A DNA stretch of 64,000 nucleotides from Owenia fusiformis (Eukaryota; Annelida; Polychaeta; Sabellida; Oweniidae), in the NCBI GenBank assembly GCA_903813345.2, contig CAIIXF020000012.1, positions 3,389,318 through 3,453,317 of the forward strand, read 5' to 3'. Positions 1 to 12,431 of the stretch are shown here, piece after piece. The notes below the pieces were generated by a model that did no database searches, had not been told where the DNA came from, and saw nothing but the letters and a program-made list of their open reading frames with translations. The stretch's first letter is position 1; every line of letters begins with the position of its first letter. The position numbers and the translations under genes were made by a program.

Positions 1-997
1 GTCTATTGTTGGTAGGTATTAGAAAGTGTTAAGTACCGGTAAAATGTGCTTTTTTGTTCAGATTATTTCATCATTTCAAAAACCATTCAATTATATCTCA
101 TGAGTATTCTTCCTGAAATCATACTTACAAGAATAATCAACATGAATTAGATATGGAATTTTCACCAGAACTAAAGATGGTCAACCAAAGCTATACAACA
201 TTTGGAAGTTGGTACCATTTAACATTTTGCTCAATCTGTATAAAGTAACTAGCAATGACTGATTAAATAATAGCCATGGGCTGCAGCTTTATCTAAATTA
301 AACTTATTAATATTAATTTGGTACATGAAAGAAATCAAGTTTACAAACACCATGAGTTAATGACAAAACTGTCTATTAAGAAATGTGAGAAGACGTACAA
401 TCTGTTGACATGTTTCATATGTATTTCAGGGACACCTCTGGATTCTGAAACTTTGCTTAAATAACTCTATAACATGATAGGCTGGCAATACTACAATTAT
501 GAGTTGATGGGGGTGCATACATATAAAACACCCTATATACAGTTTAAGTAAACAATTAAGTACAGATGTATACAATGATATTATATAGCATTAAAGTGAT
601 ACAATGATATTAAATAACATTAGTGATACAATGATATTATATAACATTAGTGAGTCCCCATTCATCTGATTATCTTGGGGAAAAAATGGTAAATCTGACA
701 GGCGTACTGATGCCATACTCTGGCAAAATGGGCTAGATCCGCCTCTGGTATAGTTAGAAGCTCCTAACAAAAATTAGTCATTAGGAGTCTATACATTATT
801 GATAAATTTCATTTGGAACATTCATATTCTTAAGTATAGACATCGCCCCTACGCTTGACATTGAGTTCCAAGTTCCAATTACTATTCTTTTAAATAGAGT
901 CTAATAATTAGAAAAAAATATTTTGGTTGTAGAATTGTCCTAAAGCAGCTGTCTAATGCCTATGACAGGGTCATATACTTTACAAAATTAGGCTTAC
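1..997. other. No gene recognised
   Basis: I see no coding exon, RNA gene or complete mobile element here. The stretch is AT-rich, with a short run of near-repeats of an acaatgatatta motif around 571-645. It would be intron or flank of the zinc-finger exon at 998-1087. Confidence 0.5.
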
Positions 998-1087
998 CTC
1001 TTGGGTGTTCTTTCCTAACATGATGACCCATCATGCCCCTTTTGTTTGTTGTGAATTCACAATGCTTGCACTTCTGGTAAGCCCGGT
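998..1087 (-). CDS. C2H2 zinc-finger exon (partial gene)
   Basis: This is a 90-bp internal exon with clean splice signals: a pyrimidine-rich tract ending in ttttgcag before it and GTAAGC after it. It is phase 1 at both ends. It reads RAYQKCKHCEFTTNKRG, then MMGHHVRKEHPR. That is one zinc-finger-like unit with a CxxC pair and paired histidines, the second pair spaced H-x4-H rather than the usual H-x3-H. Such fingers usually bind DNA, RNA or protein in the nucleus. I could not find the neighbouring exons. The flanking sequence to 1776 is repeat-rich and the upstream exon may lie beyond the 1777-3047 insertion. It could be a single finger of a larger regulator or a relic copy; the intact splice sites favour a real exon. 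Confidence 0.6.
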
Positions 1088-1647
1088 CTGCAAAAGCATA
1101 AAGATACCTACTTTTTATTATGGCTTTGTATTGATATAGAAAGAATATGAGTAGTTTGATCACATGTTAATGTGCTTTCAATAAGTGAGATTTCATCAGG
1201 AAGAGTATCATCGAGAAAAGGTTCAGCACAAGAAGTCCTCATTGTCATGTAAGAAAATAACAAAAAATGGTTTCGATACCTTACCTTCAAACTGTTATGA
1301 AATGTGTATCCTGTCCCTTTTCCTTTTCTTTGTGTTCATAGTTTCTCTGAAAAAGTATAATATGGAAATGAGATATTTGCCAGACTTAGCTTTCATTGAT
1401 TATTCTGGAAAATGACACATCTAAGACTAAAAACCAGGAATCTAACACAGTAGCTTTACAAGGTTGTGATCAAAATTTGTTTAACACTATTTTGAGGCTA
1501 GCTATGGAAAACACTGACCAGTCTTTATTATAAACCTTCCAACCCCCATCCTCAAAAAAAAGTAGAACCAAAAATCTGCACATTGTAGAAATTTCAATTA
1601 ATAGAGGACCATGATTTTTTCCAAAGTTTAACCCTACATGGATCACT

Positions 1648-1772
1648 GTTCCACAACGAGTTACTTTTACGGAACATCAATGTAACAAGATGGATGAACT
1701 TCCTAGATATGAGTTTTTTGTTTTCTCGATTTAAACTTATGTATAAGTCATGTTGCGGATTATCATTTGACA
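1648..1772. repeat. Dispersed repeat, copy 1
   Basis: About 125 bp closely matches 33035-33165 in the same orientation, including the shared stretches ctgttccacaac, atggatgaactt and ttttttgttttctcga. This copy is cut short at the left end of the element at 1777, while copy 2 continues. The inserted element therefore appears to have landed inside an older repeat. Family unknown. Confidence 0.7.
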
Positions 1773-1776
1773 TTAT

Positions 1777-3047
1777 CACGGTGTGATAGCATGACGGTTA
1801 CGACACCTCTGAAAACGAGATTAGACGACTACGATCACTGATTTATCCAATAAAATGGCCGCGATGGAACAGAAAACTAAGGTTGGTGCAGTATTTTCTT
1901 CTACTGTGTATCAATGAAAGGATGAACGATTTTTGTAGACATCGCATTCAGTGATGCATTTAGTAATGTATAGTTTGAACGTATTTTTTGCAAATTGATG
2001 CCCGGGGATAACATGAAATAAGCGAAAAACTGTTGAGTTTGAAATTCAAAACTTCACAAAATTTAGTAATTTGTTTGTTTTTGTTGTCAGGGCATGGTCT
2101 ACATTGCCTAACGACCTCACGGTATTTAGATGTAACCAACATACGATCATAAAAAGCGAATTGAGCATTGGAAACCACCTAATATGTTCTACTAAAGCCA
2201 TAATATTGCATTTTCAATTTGCGGTTACGCCAAAAATTGATTGACGGTTACGCGAACCTCGTTCAAATATGTATCCCAGATTCATTGATATTGATTTTGT
2301 CATATTCATCAGTACTTGATGCTAATTCTTCTTTTGCCTCTTCATTGCTATCTTTTTTACTTAAATTGGTTTCATTAATAAAGCAAGACACAATTTTTTC
2401 CTTGCCCTATAGAGGCTCAAACAAGAGCGTCTCTTGCGAGTCCTGAAAACAAATATAAGCAATTCAATATTCCATTTCTTACCCATTATAACAATTACAT
2501 GGAAAGAGGCTATCAGAACTAGCAACCTTGACTTGAAAGATGTACATGCACGTCACCGTCAGCTAAACATCTAATGTACATCTAATACAATATGTTACCG
2601 TCCATAGAATTCATACGTAGTCGTCTAACGACATTGCGTTTGAAACCTTATTATTTACAATATGACCACGTTCCTGTTCTGGATTTGTCATTTTATGGCT
2701 TGTTTATACACAGTTTACTTACTGTTAATAGTTTGAGTGGCTCTGAGGCACATATACTGAGAAATCACGAGAATGGACTAAAAAAATATGAACTTGGACA
2801 TCTCAGTCGGTAAGTTTACAGCTTATATTCCGCTTCTAGTAAACCACCTGGCAGATTTGACCCAGTCTTTATAACCATCCATATATATGTCACCGAATGG
2901 AACTAGTTAAAAAGGAAATCTTATCTGTGAATCTTGCCTACAGGCGAGAAAGAGGACATGCTGTCTTTCCCATCCACCAATTTTTGTAATCATTACCGCA
3001 AAATTTTGCAAATCGCCTCGTCGTAACCGTCATGCTATAACACCGTG
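1777..3047. mobile_element. 1.27-kb DNA transposon with CACGGTG ends, Transib-like
   Basis: The ends are 28-bp inverted repeats (1777-1804 and 3020-3047) that differ at one base. They begin CACGGTGTGATAGC and contain gacggttacgac. The element is flanked by a perfect 5-bp direct repeat ATTAT (1772-1776 and 3048-3052). Transib/RAG-type transposons are known for 5-bp target duplications and termini resembling the RSS heptamer CACAGTG, and these ends fit that pattern. No complete transposase is present, so the element would be non-autonomous. The ggttacg motif of the ends recurs inside near 2222 and 2245. The superfamily assignment is inference from ends and duplication length only. Confidence 0.6.
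2263..2442 (-). pseudogene. Exon-like open segment with one internal stop
   Basis: After a good acceptor (tatttgttttcag), a frame of 60 codons ends in TGA and is interrupted only by TAG at codon 12. It begins DSQETLLFEPL, then continues GKEKIVSCFINETN, followed by a Glu/Lys/Ser-rich acidic tail. It lies inside the CACGGTG-ended element, so it could be a remnant of that element's gene, a captured host exon, or chance. I do not recognise the protein. Confidence 0.3.
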
Positions 3048-3052
3048 ATTAT

Positions 3053-4996
3053 TAGATAATAAATTTTACTACTTGTGAAATGTGAATATTTATTCTGCTA
3101 TATATGAGTCTTGTCATGATCACAAAATTTGAAACAAGGCATTAACACGTCAAAATGTCACCACCTAATTGCTCACAATATAATGAATCTTTTTTGACCT
3201 TGAGAAGGTCATTAAAGTTAATTAAATCAGATTTACATCAGATTTAAACACCTGAGAATTTGTAGTAGGGCAGGTATGAAATATTTCAGGCAAAATGCGT
3301 GACATATACCATATCCGCGTGAAAAGTCTGAACGAAATGCGTTCATTTTTTTTCGTCGTTCGGTTTTGTGGTGTATCACCGATCTTTTTTGAAAGTTTTT
3401 CTACAGGAATATTTTTGCTGGACAATAATCAGGTAAATTGCATATTTGCATGACAAACTCTGTCACGCAAAAAAAAAACTGTCGTGACTTCAAATTTTCC
3501 AGCAAATGTGTGACAAATACGCAAATTGCGGGACAGTTGGACGGCCTGGATGTACCATAAATCTTGCAATATTGGATAAAAAATTGTAAAAAAGTGTAGC
3601 TTGTAAAGATCGTAGTTTATTGATTTATTTTTAACTGTGAGTGATTCCGCCCCGTCGATTCCTACTATCAATAATAATTGAAGGTGATACTCTCAAATCA
3701 AATCAAAACTTGATTTCATCGCTTTTAATTATATTTATGCGACTAATACACTTGTATATTTGACACAGTTTGATTGAAAACATTACCAGATTACCAGGGA
3801 GGTGCAGGACTATAAGTCCTGGAATTGGATAAGACATGACCCTTGTTAGTCCATAGGGAACTATTTTCGACAATTGCCGATAATTAATATTTTCTGGGTC
3901 AGTCGTCTTGAATAAGATCTCGCCTGTTGGTGATTTCAATCTTCTTTTAAAAATTTTCAAAAACAAACATGGCGGACTTCGTTAAACGGAAATATAAGCC
4001 AATGTCAAAAAAGCCCCATGGTCAGGTCTAGTCTATATCCAAATTTCCAAAAATTTCAGACTAGAGGATATAATCTAGGTCAGGTCAATAGACTATGTAA
4101 CCGCATACATCGAAGTTCGACGGATCTCATCTCGTTTATAGCATGGGCTCTATCATGGTAGAGCCCATGTTTATAGCTATAGTTAACTAAAATGCTTTGG
4201 ATATGACCCCTGATGTGGATTAAAATACAATAAAGTTTAAATATAAGTGTAATTTGAATTTAATTTGAAATTTGGCCCACCATCTACAAAAAAGATCGTC
4301 CTGATCCTATAGGACTGCACATTCCGCCCCCCGAGAATTGCATACATACCCCCCCCCCTCCCCTGAGTTTATTTACGTGTACCCATGGCCGAGTATACCC
4401 CACACTCTTCCTCCCAACATAATAAGTTGAACAAATAGAAATAATAAAAAACGTGCCAACTTACTCAGAGTCCGCCATTTTTGTTGTAGATCAGGAGTGA
4501 ATATATGTGCCTGTCAGGAATCAGCATATCATTATTTGTCTTCAGAAAACCGCCTCCAAACATTATGCTTTTATTTATTATTTACTTTGAAAATAAATAC
4601 TTATTTTTTAACTCTCAAATTTAATAAATAATATTAGCACTAAATCTTACATCAATATTGCGGCATGAGCGCAACTGCTATCGTTGCGGCAATACCGCAA
4701 CCACTTTATGAGCATTGACTGCCTTCTAAGCTAGAATTTCTCTTTTTCAAAATTGATTAGATTAATTTAACTGCTTCATTAACTGTCATATGCATGTGTT
4801 ACAATTAGCAGAATTTTTCTGTCCATGTATTTGTATTAGAACATGTTGAATACTGTAGAGTTAATTGGCCTTATAAATGTTTATGTTTGCCAAAAACAAA
4901 ATATTGATATCCAAGTTATGCTGTTGAATTAAAAACAACAACAAAAACACAGTTTAGTTTTATGTACTTGGACCATATGATATTCCATGTTGATGT
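3053..4996. other. Repeat-rich stretch without a gene
   Basis: There is no supportable gene. At 3133-3180 lies a head sequence (caaggcattaacacg, then caaaatgtcaccacc) shared with 22595 and, less well, 33905, followed by a gaccttgagaaggtc motif of the same family at 3196-3212. A hairpin with 11-bp perfect arms, catgggctcta and its complement, lies at 4142-4169. A C-rich low-complexity tract lies at 4326-4366. Confidence 0.5.
4142..4169. repeat. Short perfect inverted repeat (hairpin)
   Basis: Arms catgggctcta (4142-4152) and tagagcccatg (4159-4169) enclose a 6-base loop. It stands in non-coding sequence with no adjacent gene, so it is probably the core of a small dispersed palindromic element rather than a regulatory structure. 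Confidence 0.6.
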
Positions 4997-5896
4997 CTAT
5001 TCGCTGCGATAGAGTTCACCGTTAATGTACAGTTTATCATATCTCAATACAACTCTATGTCCCTTTTTCTTGTTCTCCATCAAAACTGGTAATAGTGCTT
5101 TACGACGCTGTTGGATCTCTGGAGGGTATTGCTCATCCATTCTGTATCTTGTATTTGCTAGGTTCCTCACATGATTATACAGTACTTGTTTTCCATTATA
5201 TGGATTCAGATGACATATTATTGGCCTTTCTCGCTTATCATCTCTCTTTGGGCCGTTTCTATGTACTCTGTCCACTTTAACCGTCTCCTTTGGATTACTT
5301 ATCTTCATCACATTTTCGAGAAAGGTGTAGAGTTTTTCTTTGGTTTCTTCTTGCGTCTCATCTCTCTTTTCTGCAATTCCAAAGAAGAGCATGTTCTCAC
5401 GCATCTGCATGTGCTGTAGTTTGATCGTTGCATCTTTCTGAGTTTGAATGTCATTTTTCTGAGACAGTAGCTCCTGGCTTTGTTTATTGATTAGTTGTTT
5501 CATTTTCTGATTCTCTTCCTTCAAATCGTTAATTTCATCACTGGCGAATGTTAATGCCTTCGATAAGTCCTCAATAACAGAGTTCATTGCTTTAACGTCA
5601 GCTTTAGTTGCGAGTTCATTAAGGTCATCTTTTGTCGCCATTTTGTCCATCTTGACAAGTAACGCTTTTACCCATACTGGTTCAGAGTCATTTGAATTTT
5701 CAGGTGTTTCAGACATATTATATTTAGGAATTGGGGATGTTCTAAAGTCACTGTTGTCTGAGTTTATTGGAGTGTTTGGTTTTGTACGTTTTTCAATGTC
5801 AATGTTTTCAGGGGTATTTCTAGGCCTTTTCTTGTCAGAAGTAGATTTAGGAGTCTTATCTATTGGAAGAAACCATGAGTCAATAGTTTTGCTCAT
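4997..5896 (-). CDS. LINE-1-type ORF1 protein (RNA-binding chaperone)
   Basis: This is an uninterrupted 299-residue single-exon frame starting at ATG 5896. Residues 1-75 are Lys/Pro/Ser-rich and probably disordered. Residues 80-165 are heptad-rich coiled coil (ATKDDLNELATKADV, then LKEENQKMKQLINK). Residues 166-245 look like the RRM-like core (ENMLFFGIAEKRDE, VKVDRVHRNGP). The C-terminal domain ends in LYINGELYR. L1-type ORF1 proteins trimerise through the coiled coil and bind element RNA. No matching endonuclease/reverse transcriptase frame follows downstream (below 4997), so this is a truncated or ORF1-only copy. The intact frame suggests recent insertion or domestication. Its N-terminus, SKTIDSWF, resembles a degenerate PCNA-interacting box. 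Confidence 0.8.
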   Translation of the reverse strand: MSKTIDSWFLPIDKTPKSTSDKKRPRNTPENIDIEKRTKPNTPINSDNSDFRTSPIPKYNMSETPENSNDSEPVWVKALLVKMDKMATKDDLNELATKADVKAMNSVIEDLSKALTFASDEINDLKEENQKMKQLINKQSQELLSQKNDIQTQKDATIKLQHMQMRENMLFFGIAEKRDETQEETKEKLYTFLENVMKISNPKETVKVDRVHRNGPKRDDKRERPIICHLNPYNGKQVLYNHVRNLANTRYRMDEQYPPEIQQRRKALLPVLMENKKKGHRVVLRYDKLYINGELYRSE

Positions 5897-7877
5897 TTTA
5901 AATCACATTTTAAATGTACTTACAGTTTATTGATTGTGCATATCCATTACAATATGGCTGTTCAATATGAATTTTATCAAATTCAAAATTTACTCCCTGA
6001 TTGAGTCAGTAACACTATTTATATCCAATTATTTCCAGTAATGTTCTCTGAATGTATCCTAAGTGTGTTTGTTTACATTTTAAAACACTTATTTATGATT
6101 GATGGTCATTATATCCACCAAAATCTGACTTTTTTATCAGAGCCTTTGTTTGCAGCTTTTGCTTACTTGAGTGCTGCCATCTATCGAGTTTTCGAGTATA
6201 GCAACATATCTATTAGAACTGAGGCTGTATGTCAGAATTTCGGCAAAGTTCGGTCCTTTAGACTATAAGAAGAATGTATAAGCAACATAAAAGTGCAAAC
6301 AGATTCAAAATTGGATCAGTATTGCCAAAGTTATTAAACTTTCGAGGCAGCTACTGTGAATGTCATTATTTGACAATTATATTCAGACATCTTACCATGG
6401 ACGTTTAAAGTGTTTGTAGCTTTGTCATTATTTGGTCAATAGAAATGATATTGGTATCAAATTAAACCTTATATAATTTCCTGTACGATTACAATATTCA
6501 ATTATGCAAATTGCATAAATTGTGACGTCATCAATCTATTTTTGTTCAGAATATCCCAGTTTAGCAACATATATATTAGAACTTAGGCCGAATGACAGAA
6601 TGTGTGCATAGTTTTGACCTTTAATTGATGAGTGGAAGATAGAGGCAACATTCGAGAGACAATAGATTCAAAATTGGGTTCGAATTAGCAAAGTTATTCA
6701 GCTTTTGGGGCAGCTACTGTGAACGCCATTGTTTGACAATTATAAAAATATTACAATAACAAAAAAAGAAACAAACATAGTTGTTTCAATCTTATTGAGT
6801 AAAAATGTGCATGACTTGTTCATATTTTTCCATTGAACTGTACATGAAAGTATGTGGAAATGTTACATGTATTTTGACTATCATTCACAGGGGCCAAAAT
6901 CATGAGATCTTGATCTTGTATTTTAAAATCTAATGTTATAATTGACCATACACTGTCAATGATCCATATGAATACATAGTAATGCTTTAATTATGCTATT
7001 TTGACATATGTTGACTAATATACATATCAATATTTACAAAATTTATATGGAAGAGTATTCCTGGTTTCATTTGATTTCTAACATGTGAAAAAGCTGAAAA
7101 CAAAATTTTGTTGATATTTGGACATAAACTAGATAAATCTTAATTACCATTTTATATTTAAAATACAGATAGAGTGTCAACTTTAGAACTTAGATGTTAA
7201 CATTTCCAAAAATCGATGCCAAAAATAAGTCAATCGGTGGCAAATGGCGAGCCCACACAGCTAATGTGACAACTACTTTAGGGGAATTTTTTAACCTTCA
7301 AAATCCTTTGTGATTCAACCTTAGAATGATTTATGTTATAGCTTTTCTGAAAATGGACTATAAGCATAAAGTAGGTACTTAGTGAAGCAAAATGAAAAGT
7401 AGTTTTTATATAATTTTACATAATATAACCTCTTCGATATGCAATGAAAAATGATGACAAAATCCATACAAGAGCTCAGTAGTAGTACTAGTAATCCTAA
7501 AATTAAAGTATATTGATCAAAACAGCCACGAAGAAAAAATGCCCTTTAAAATATTTTTGAAAGAACTGATTTTTGTAGGACTTTAACTAACCCTTCCTCC
7601 ATCTGCATGTAGGTTTCCCCCATCTATCTCTTATGTCACAAAGTATGTGTGGTATAGGACTTATAATCTGAATTTGTTTTAAAAGGTTTACAAAATATGA
7701 AATACCAAAAATCTATGAAAAATTAATGAGTCTCAAATGGATGGATTTCAGGTATATCCCCATACACTATGGATACCATTCAAAACTGATACTGATTCAT
7801 ACTTTTTATATTGTTATAATTTTTTTACATTGCATGGATTTCAATAGAATTTTAGCAGAATATTTAGATGTAAATTT
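5897..7877. other. Non-coding stretch upstream of ORF1
   Basis: I see no gene. The left part may be the 5' region of the ORF1-bearing element. The stretch contains the imperfect direct repeat listed at 6150-6745; the remainder is AT-rich without recognisable structure. Confidence 0.5.
6150..6745. repeat. Imperfect direct repeat of about 200 bp
   Basis: Two copies, near 6198-6380 and 6552-6745, share stretches such as tagcaacatat, attcaaaattgg and ggcagctactgtgaa in the same order. The spacing is about 350-360 bp. They are diverged and have no coding potential that I can see. Confidence 0.6.
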
Positions 7878-8867
7878 AACAGGATCTTAAGAGGTTCTGG
7901 ACAAATCATTTGATTCTGGACTTGTCATATTTTTTTTTCAACGAAATCACATCCAATGGTTGAATTTTTATTAGCTATTTAGAGAGTGAGTCCTGCCTAG
8001 TATTAATTTCAATAAAAAAGTTAAAATAGAACCCTATTTGAGAGTCAATCTAATACTTACATTACATTGATAAATTAAGGCAAATCCTGAAATATTTTTA
8101 AAGTGCGTTTTTTAATGAAATATTATCCAGCAAGTATTTAAATGAAACGGTCTTATTTAAATACAAATCATAACATGATATTTTTCATGAAACATTTTTC
8201 AATGAAATTCAATTGAAGGGTCAAGATAAAACGAGCTAATTTAGGTGAAAACCCTTACATGATGATGTGTTTTCATAACTTCTTTCATAAAATTCCATCA
8301 AGGGGTGAAGATAAAATGATCGAATTTAAGTGATTTAAGGATCACGAGAATATGTTTTCTTTGATATTTTCTATGAAATATCATCCAATGGTCAAGGTAA
8401 AATTTTGATTTTGATTTGGTCACGTGTTCGAAAGATCCATATAAGGCCCATAGAACCATATAGGAACGTCATTTTGAATGTCACGTGATAGATCCATATA
8501 AGGCTTTTAGAACCATTTATGGAAAGATGAGGGAAGCCCCTGACACCTTGTTTCACGATTTTTATGCACTTCATTATTGTACCGAAGTTTGCCGATTCGA
8601 TTCGTCGTATTTCGGAATCCTGGTGACAATTTTATACTCCATTGGAGTATTTTTGACCTACTTCTTATGACGGAAATTCCCGAACCTTGTTCGGATTAAT
8701 CCGGATTTTCTGACCTACCTTATCTACCGAGATTTCACGAGTTAACATTCGTCTCATTCCGGAATCCTGGTGACAATTTTATACTCCATTGGAGTATTTT
8801 TGATCTACTTTTTCTGGATTTTGCCCTACTTATTATATCTTGACAACAAGCAAATCAAAAAGTTCGA

Positions 8868-8941
8868 CATGAACGGGTCTCGATCAACTAACCTAGACTA
8901 TGGAAGCCATGCACGCTAACCATTAGGCCAACGAGCTACCG
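8868..8941 (-). repeat. tRNA-like segment in left arm
   Basis: Read on the minus strand this begins ggtagctcgttggcc, continues with an A-box-like stretch (aatggttagcg) and ends with a B-box-like gatcgagaccc. It is the mirror copy of 13408-13480. It looks like a tRNA-derived SINE head or decayed tRNA. I could not draw a complete cloverleaf, so I do not call it a tRNA gene. Confidence 0.45.
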
Positions 8942-9048
8942 ATATGAAAGAACAAAAGTATTATATATTTATACCGAGCGTCAATTCAAAATGATCCTCA
9001 CTTTTGTCTCCACTTAAATACGACTCGTCAGTTGTATCCAGAATAGTA

Positions 9049-9110
9049 GAACGCCTATGGCGCTAGTGAATAACCAAGTCCCAGGTGAGTGGTTCGTATC
9101 CCTCCGTGAT
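9049..9110 (+). repeat. Second tRNA-like segment in left arm
   Basis: A tatggcgctagtgaa stretch is followed about 30 bases on by ggttcgtatccc, a close match to the Pol III B box GGTTCGANNCC. It runs opposite to the tRNA-like segment at 8868-8941. The mirror copy is at 13238-13300. Confidence 0.4.
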
Positions 9111-10059
9111 ATACTATTTTTGTTTTATTAAATACGACAGAAAGGAGCAAGGTGTAGGTTGAGAACAAGACGTTAGTTTGTTTCAAAACAGTTTGGAAAC
9201 ATTAATCTCTGGAACATTATTTTTTCAACACTGATACAAATTTCCCTGACATTTCCCTGACATGTCTACCGTTTCAAAATTCCCGGTCATCTTTGGCCCT
9301 TTTGACCTAATTTTAAAATTACCTGACATTTCAAGCACTTGGAAAATCAAGTCAATTTCCCTGACATTTCCAGGTGTGTACGAACCCTGGAAATATCCCA
9401 CTGGCTCGCCCTATGAATTGCTAGCACAGATTGGATTGATTAGTGTTTCAAAATGGTGGACGAAGTGTTTGATTAGATAATTTACATATTAAGCTTCTTA
9501 AAGGGGCAACAAGGCCTGTTCATAGAAAATTCGAAATTTTTCACATTTTCTGAATTTTTAGGGCAACATTTGGCTTTAACATCTTTTTTTATACATTTTT
9601 TCTTAAAATGTATGGATAAACAATAAAATTTCAGCATTAAGCAGTGCAAATTCAGTTCAAAGCTTCTAAAAAGGGAGTCCAACTTATAGATTTTGAAAAT
9701 CCGACTCGTTTAAAGAAGAATATCAGCAGCTTAAATCACGCCTTGTGATCATACAAAATGGATGGAGGGGGGGGGGGGTAGGCGATTTCTGCAAGAAAAC
9801 TCAACAAATTTGGAAGATTTATTTTTTTCAAGATAAAATTTACAACTGAATTGCCAAATGAATAGGCGCAGTGCATGGCAAAATATGTAACGTCTTCTAG
9901 TATTTTTTGAACTGATACGCTTCTAAGATATGAGATCTATTATAAAAGGCGCATCATCATCATCATCATATCATCAACATGCAAAAGTCAATGTTTTTGC
10001 TATAAATCAGGCAACAATGGTCTACTCGACCTGTAATAAATAGGTATGAGGGGCGTTAT

Positions 10060-10858
10060 TAGAGAATTTTCGTTATAAGTTTTTTAAAAACTTATACGTA
10101 TACTTATACTTATAAACCCAATAAACAAGGTGTTTCATAATTTCCTAATTCGTCGGGAAATATCTCATAGGACGGTAATAAAAAGGGCCAATGGCATACC
10201 ATCCGTACCCCCTCGATGTAAAGCATGTTTAGTTGTGTCATATGTGTTTTCTAGAATCAAATAGGCTGATATAGCACACGGGTTTTACAGATTTATCTAC
10301 TCTCAAATATATTTTTTGTAGATGATCGTTTTGAATCACCTTGTAGAAATAACGAAGGGAGAATTAGTTCAGCTAATGAATGAGTCGAGCTATTTGATTG
10401 GATACTATGCCTATTCAGCCGATTAATTTAATAAGCCATTCTGGTCAGTAGGTCCACACATATACTATGCGGAGATCCAACTCTGTAAGTTTATAATCTG
10501 CGTATAAAGGCCCTTTTATACGTAAAAACTTAAAAATTGACCTTATAATTTCATGAGAACTATGAAATGATCGACTCGTTCGTGTAGTGATTCACTTTAA
10601 AGGGTCTTGTTTATCGTACACTACAAGGACCCGTCAACTAGAATTAAGTTTATCGTGTTCATAATTGACACTAGCAAAGGACATTGTATTCGCAGTCCCT
10701 AGTTGATGATGAAGCTTGACTATATCGGGAATAGTTATGCCCCACTTGGTACAGATTATGAAAATCAATTTGAATTGATTTTAGTTCGACAAGACCCTTT
10801 AAACTATAAGTATACGTATAAGTTTTTGAAACAACTTATAACGAAAATTCTCTATTAT
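10060..10858. repeat. Nested inverted repeat inside the 6.6-kb element
   Basis: An arm at about 10060-10112 (agagaattttcgttataag, then acttatacgtatac) is repeated inverted at about 10803-10858. This is probably a small fold-back element inserted in the larger one, or an internal palindrome of it. No coding content was seen between the arms. Confidence 0.55.
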
Positions 10859-11325
10859 CACAACACTGACATTGCTCACTTTTTAAAGTTGTTTCAAAGC
10901 GTTATATGTAAATGGGCGTGTGGAAGGCCCGTGGGTGGCAATAAAATAACTCGAACTTCAAATTAAAATATATATAAAATAGTATATTTCAAACTTCAAT
11001 GTTTAAAATACAATGCTCTGTAATGTACAACATGAACTCTTACAGCAACTACTGACAAGCCAACACCCAATGCAAACTCAGCTACATGTGATTGAGAAAG
11101 ACCATATAGGGGAACAATAGATATATAAAACTGACACAGTTTGCATAGTTGAATAACTCAAGGTGAAAAGTGAACATGGTATTGAAAGAGTAAAACTGCA
11201 AACAACCTACTTAGGGACCTGTTATATTGAGATGAATAGGGATTGATTAATATGAACAGTAATAATATAAAATGTGAAAATGACCATGTTACATATACAA
11301 AAAATAACACCATTGTTACAAAATC

Positions 11326-11556
11326 ACAAAAAGTGAAATATCTATTCTTGTATTGCATTTTCGTTCACTGGACATATTTTAATTGCATTGCTATTAGATA
11401 CATTTTAAGGGTGATATGAAAATTGAACCACGAAAACAGATGTACTTTAAGTTAAAGGGAACTTTCTACCATACCCGCCATGCTATCTGACCCGAACGAG
11501 CCACCTTGTGGTGAGATTGGTAACTACCTGCTCGCATCTGCGTTATTACGCAGAGA
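11326..11556. repeat. Dispersed repeat, SINE-size, copy 1
   Basis: About 230 bp matches 32338-32573 in the same orientation, sharing caaaaagtgaa, tatgaaaattgaaccac, gttaaagggaactttcta and gagccacct. The copies are diverged. No Pol III boxes or tail are clear, so the class is open. Confidence 0.65.
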
Positions 11557-12431
11557 CATAAACGTATACACAAGGAAACGATAGGAGATAACCTATTTTA
11601 TCTCTGTATACATTTTAACTTTAATACATCGTTGAATCGAATTTGTCCAAAGGTCTTGAAACGTAAAATACCTAAATATTTATCTTAGACCTTGGGATGA
11701 CCTTGTACAAGAAACATTAATGTTGACCTCGGTTCATCTAATCATAATTCGCCAAGGGCCATAGTATCATCAAACGCCAAATACCTAGACATTGATCGTT
11801 TACTTGGATTTAAATAAGGAGTATGATTTTAAAATTGGCTAGGTCGTGGTTAAGCAACAATAGTATGTTCGAAATACCGCTGTGTAATGCCTGGATCACA
11901 TTTGCTGCGAGTATTTTGTTCAAAATTGAATACATTTCTGAACACAATACTCAATCGGCCGGGCGCCGTAGTGAAAATCGGAGCAAATGTGACCAAGACA
12001 TAAAACAATTGAATAATACTGTATCAGTTTCACATTTACAGCGGTCAAAAGCATTTACAAAAAAACCGCCAGAGTTGGCAATCATATAAAATGAAACCAA
12101 TCCCGCTGTGATTCATAGAAATAACTAATTTACTGCATTGAGTTCAATGTTATAACCATGTCGATTTACATGAGTGTCCGATTCATTGTACCAAATTTAA
12201 ACCTTGACTGTTCTCCAGAAAGCAATAAGCTGACATATATCATATTTTACATTTTAATACAACTGAAAAGATAATAAATGTTTTAATATAAAGTTGACGT
12301 AGTTATAAATGTTTTCAGCGTAAAATCAAAGCACAACCATATAATTAAAAACATTACGCTGGGATTCCAACTGGATACAACTGACGAGTTGTATTTAGGT
12401 TGCCTAAAGTGCTGCTTATTTTTTCGTGAAG

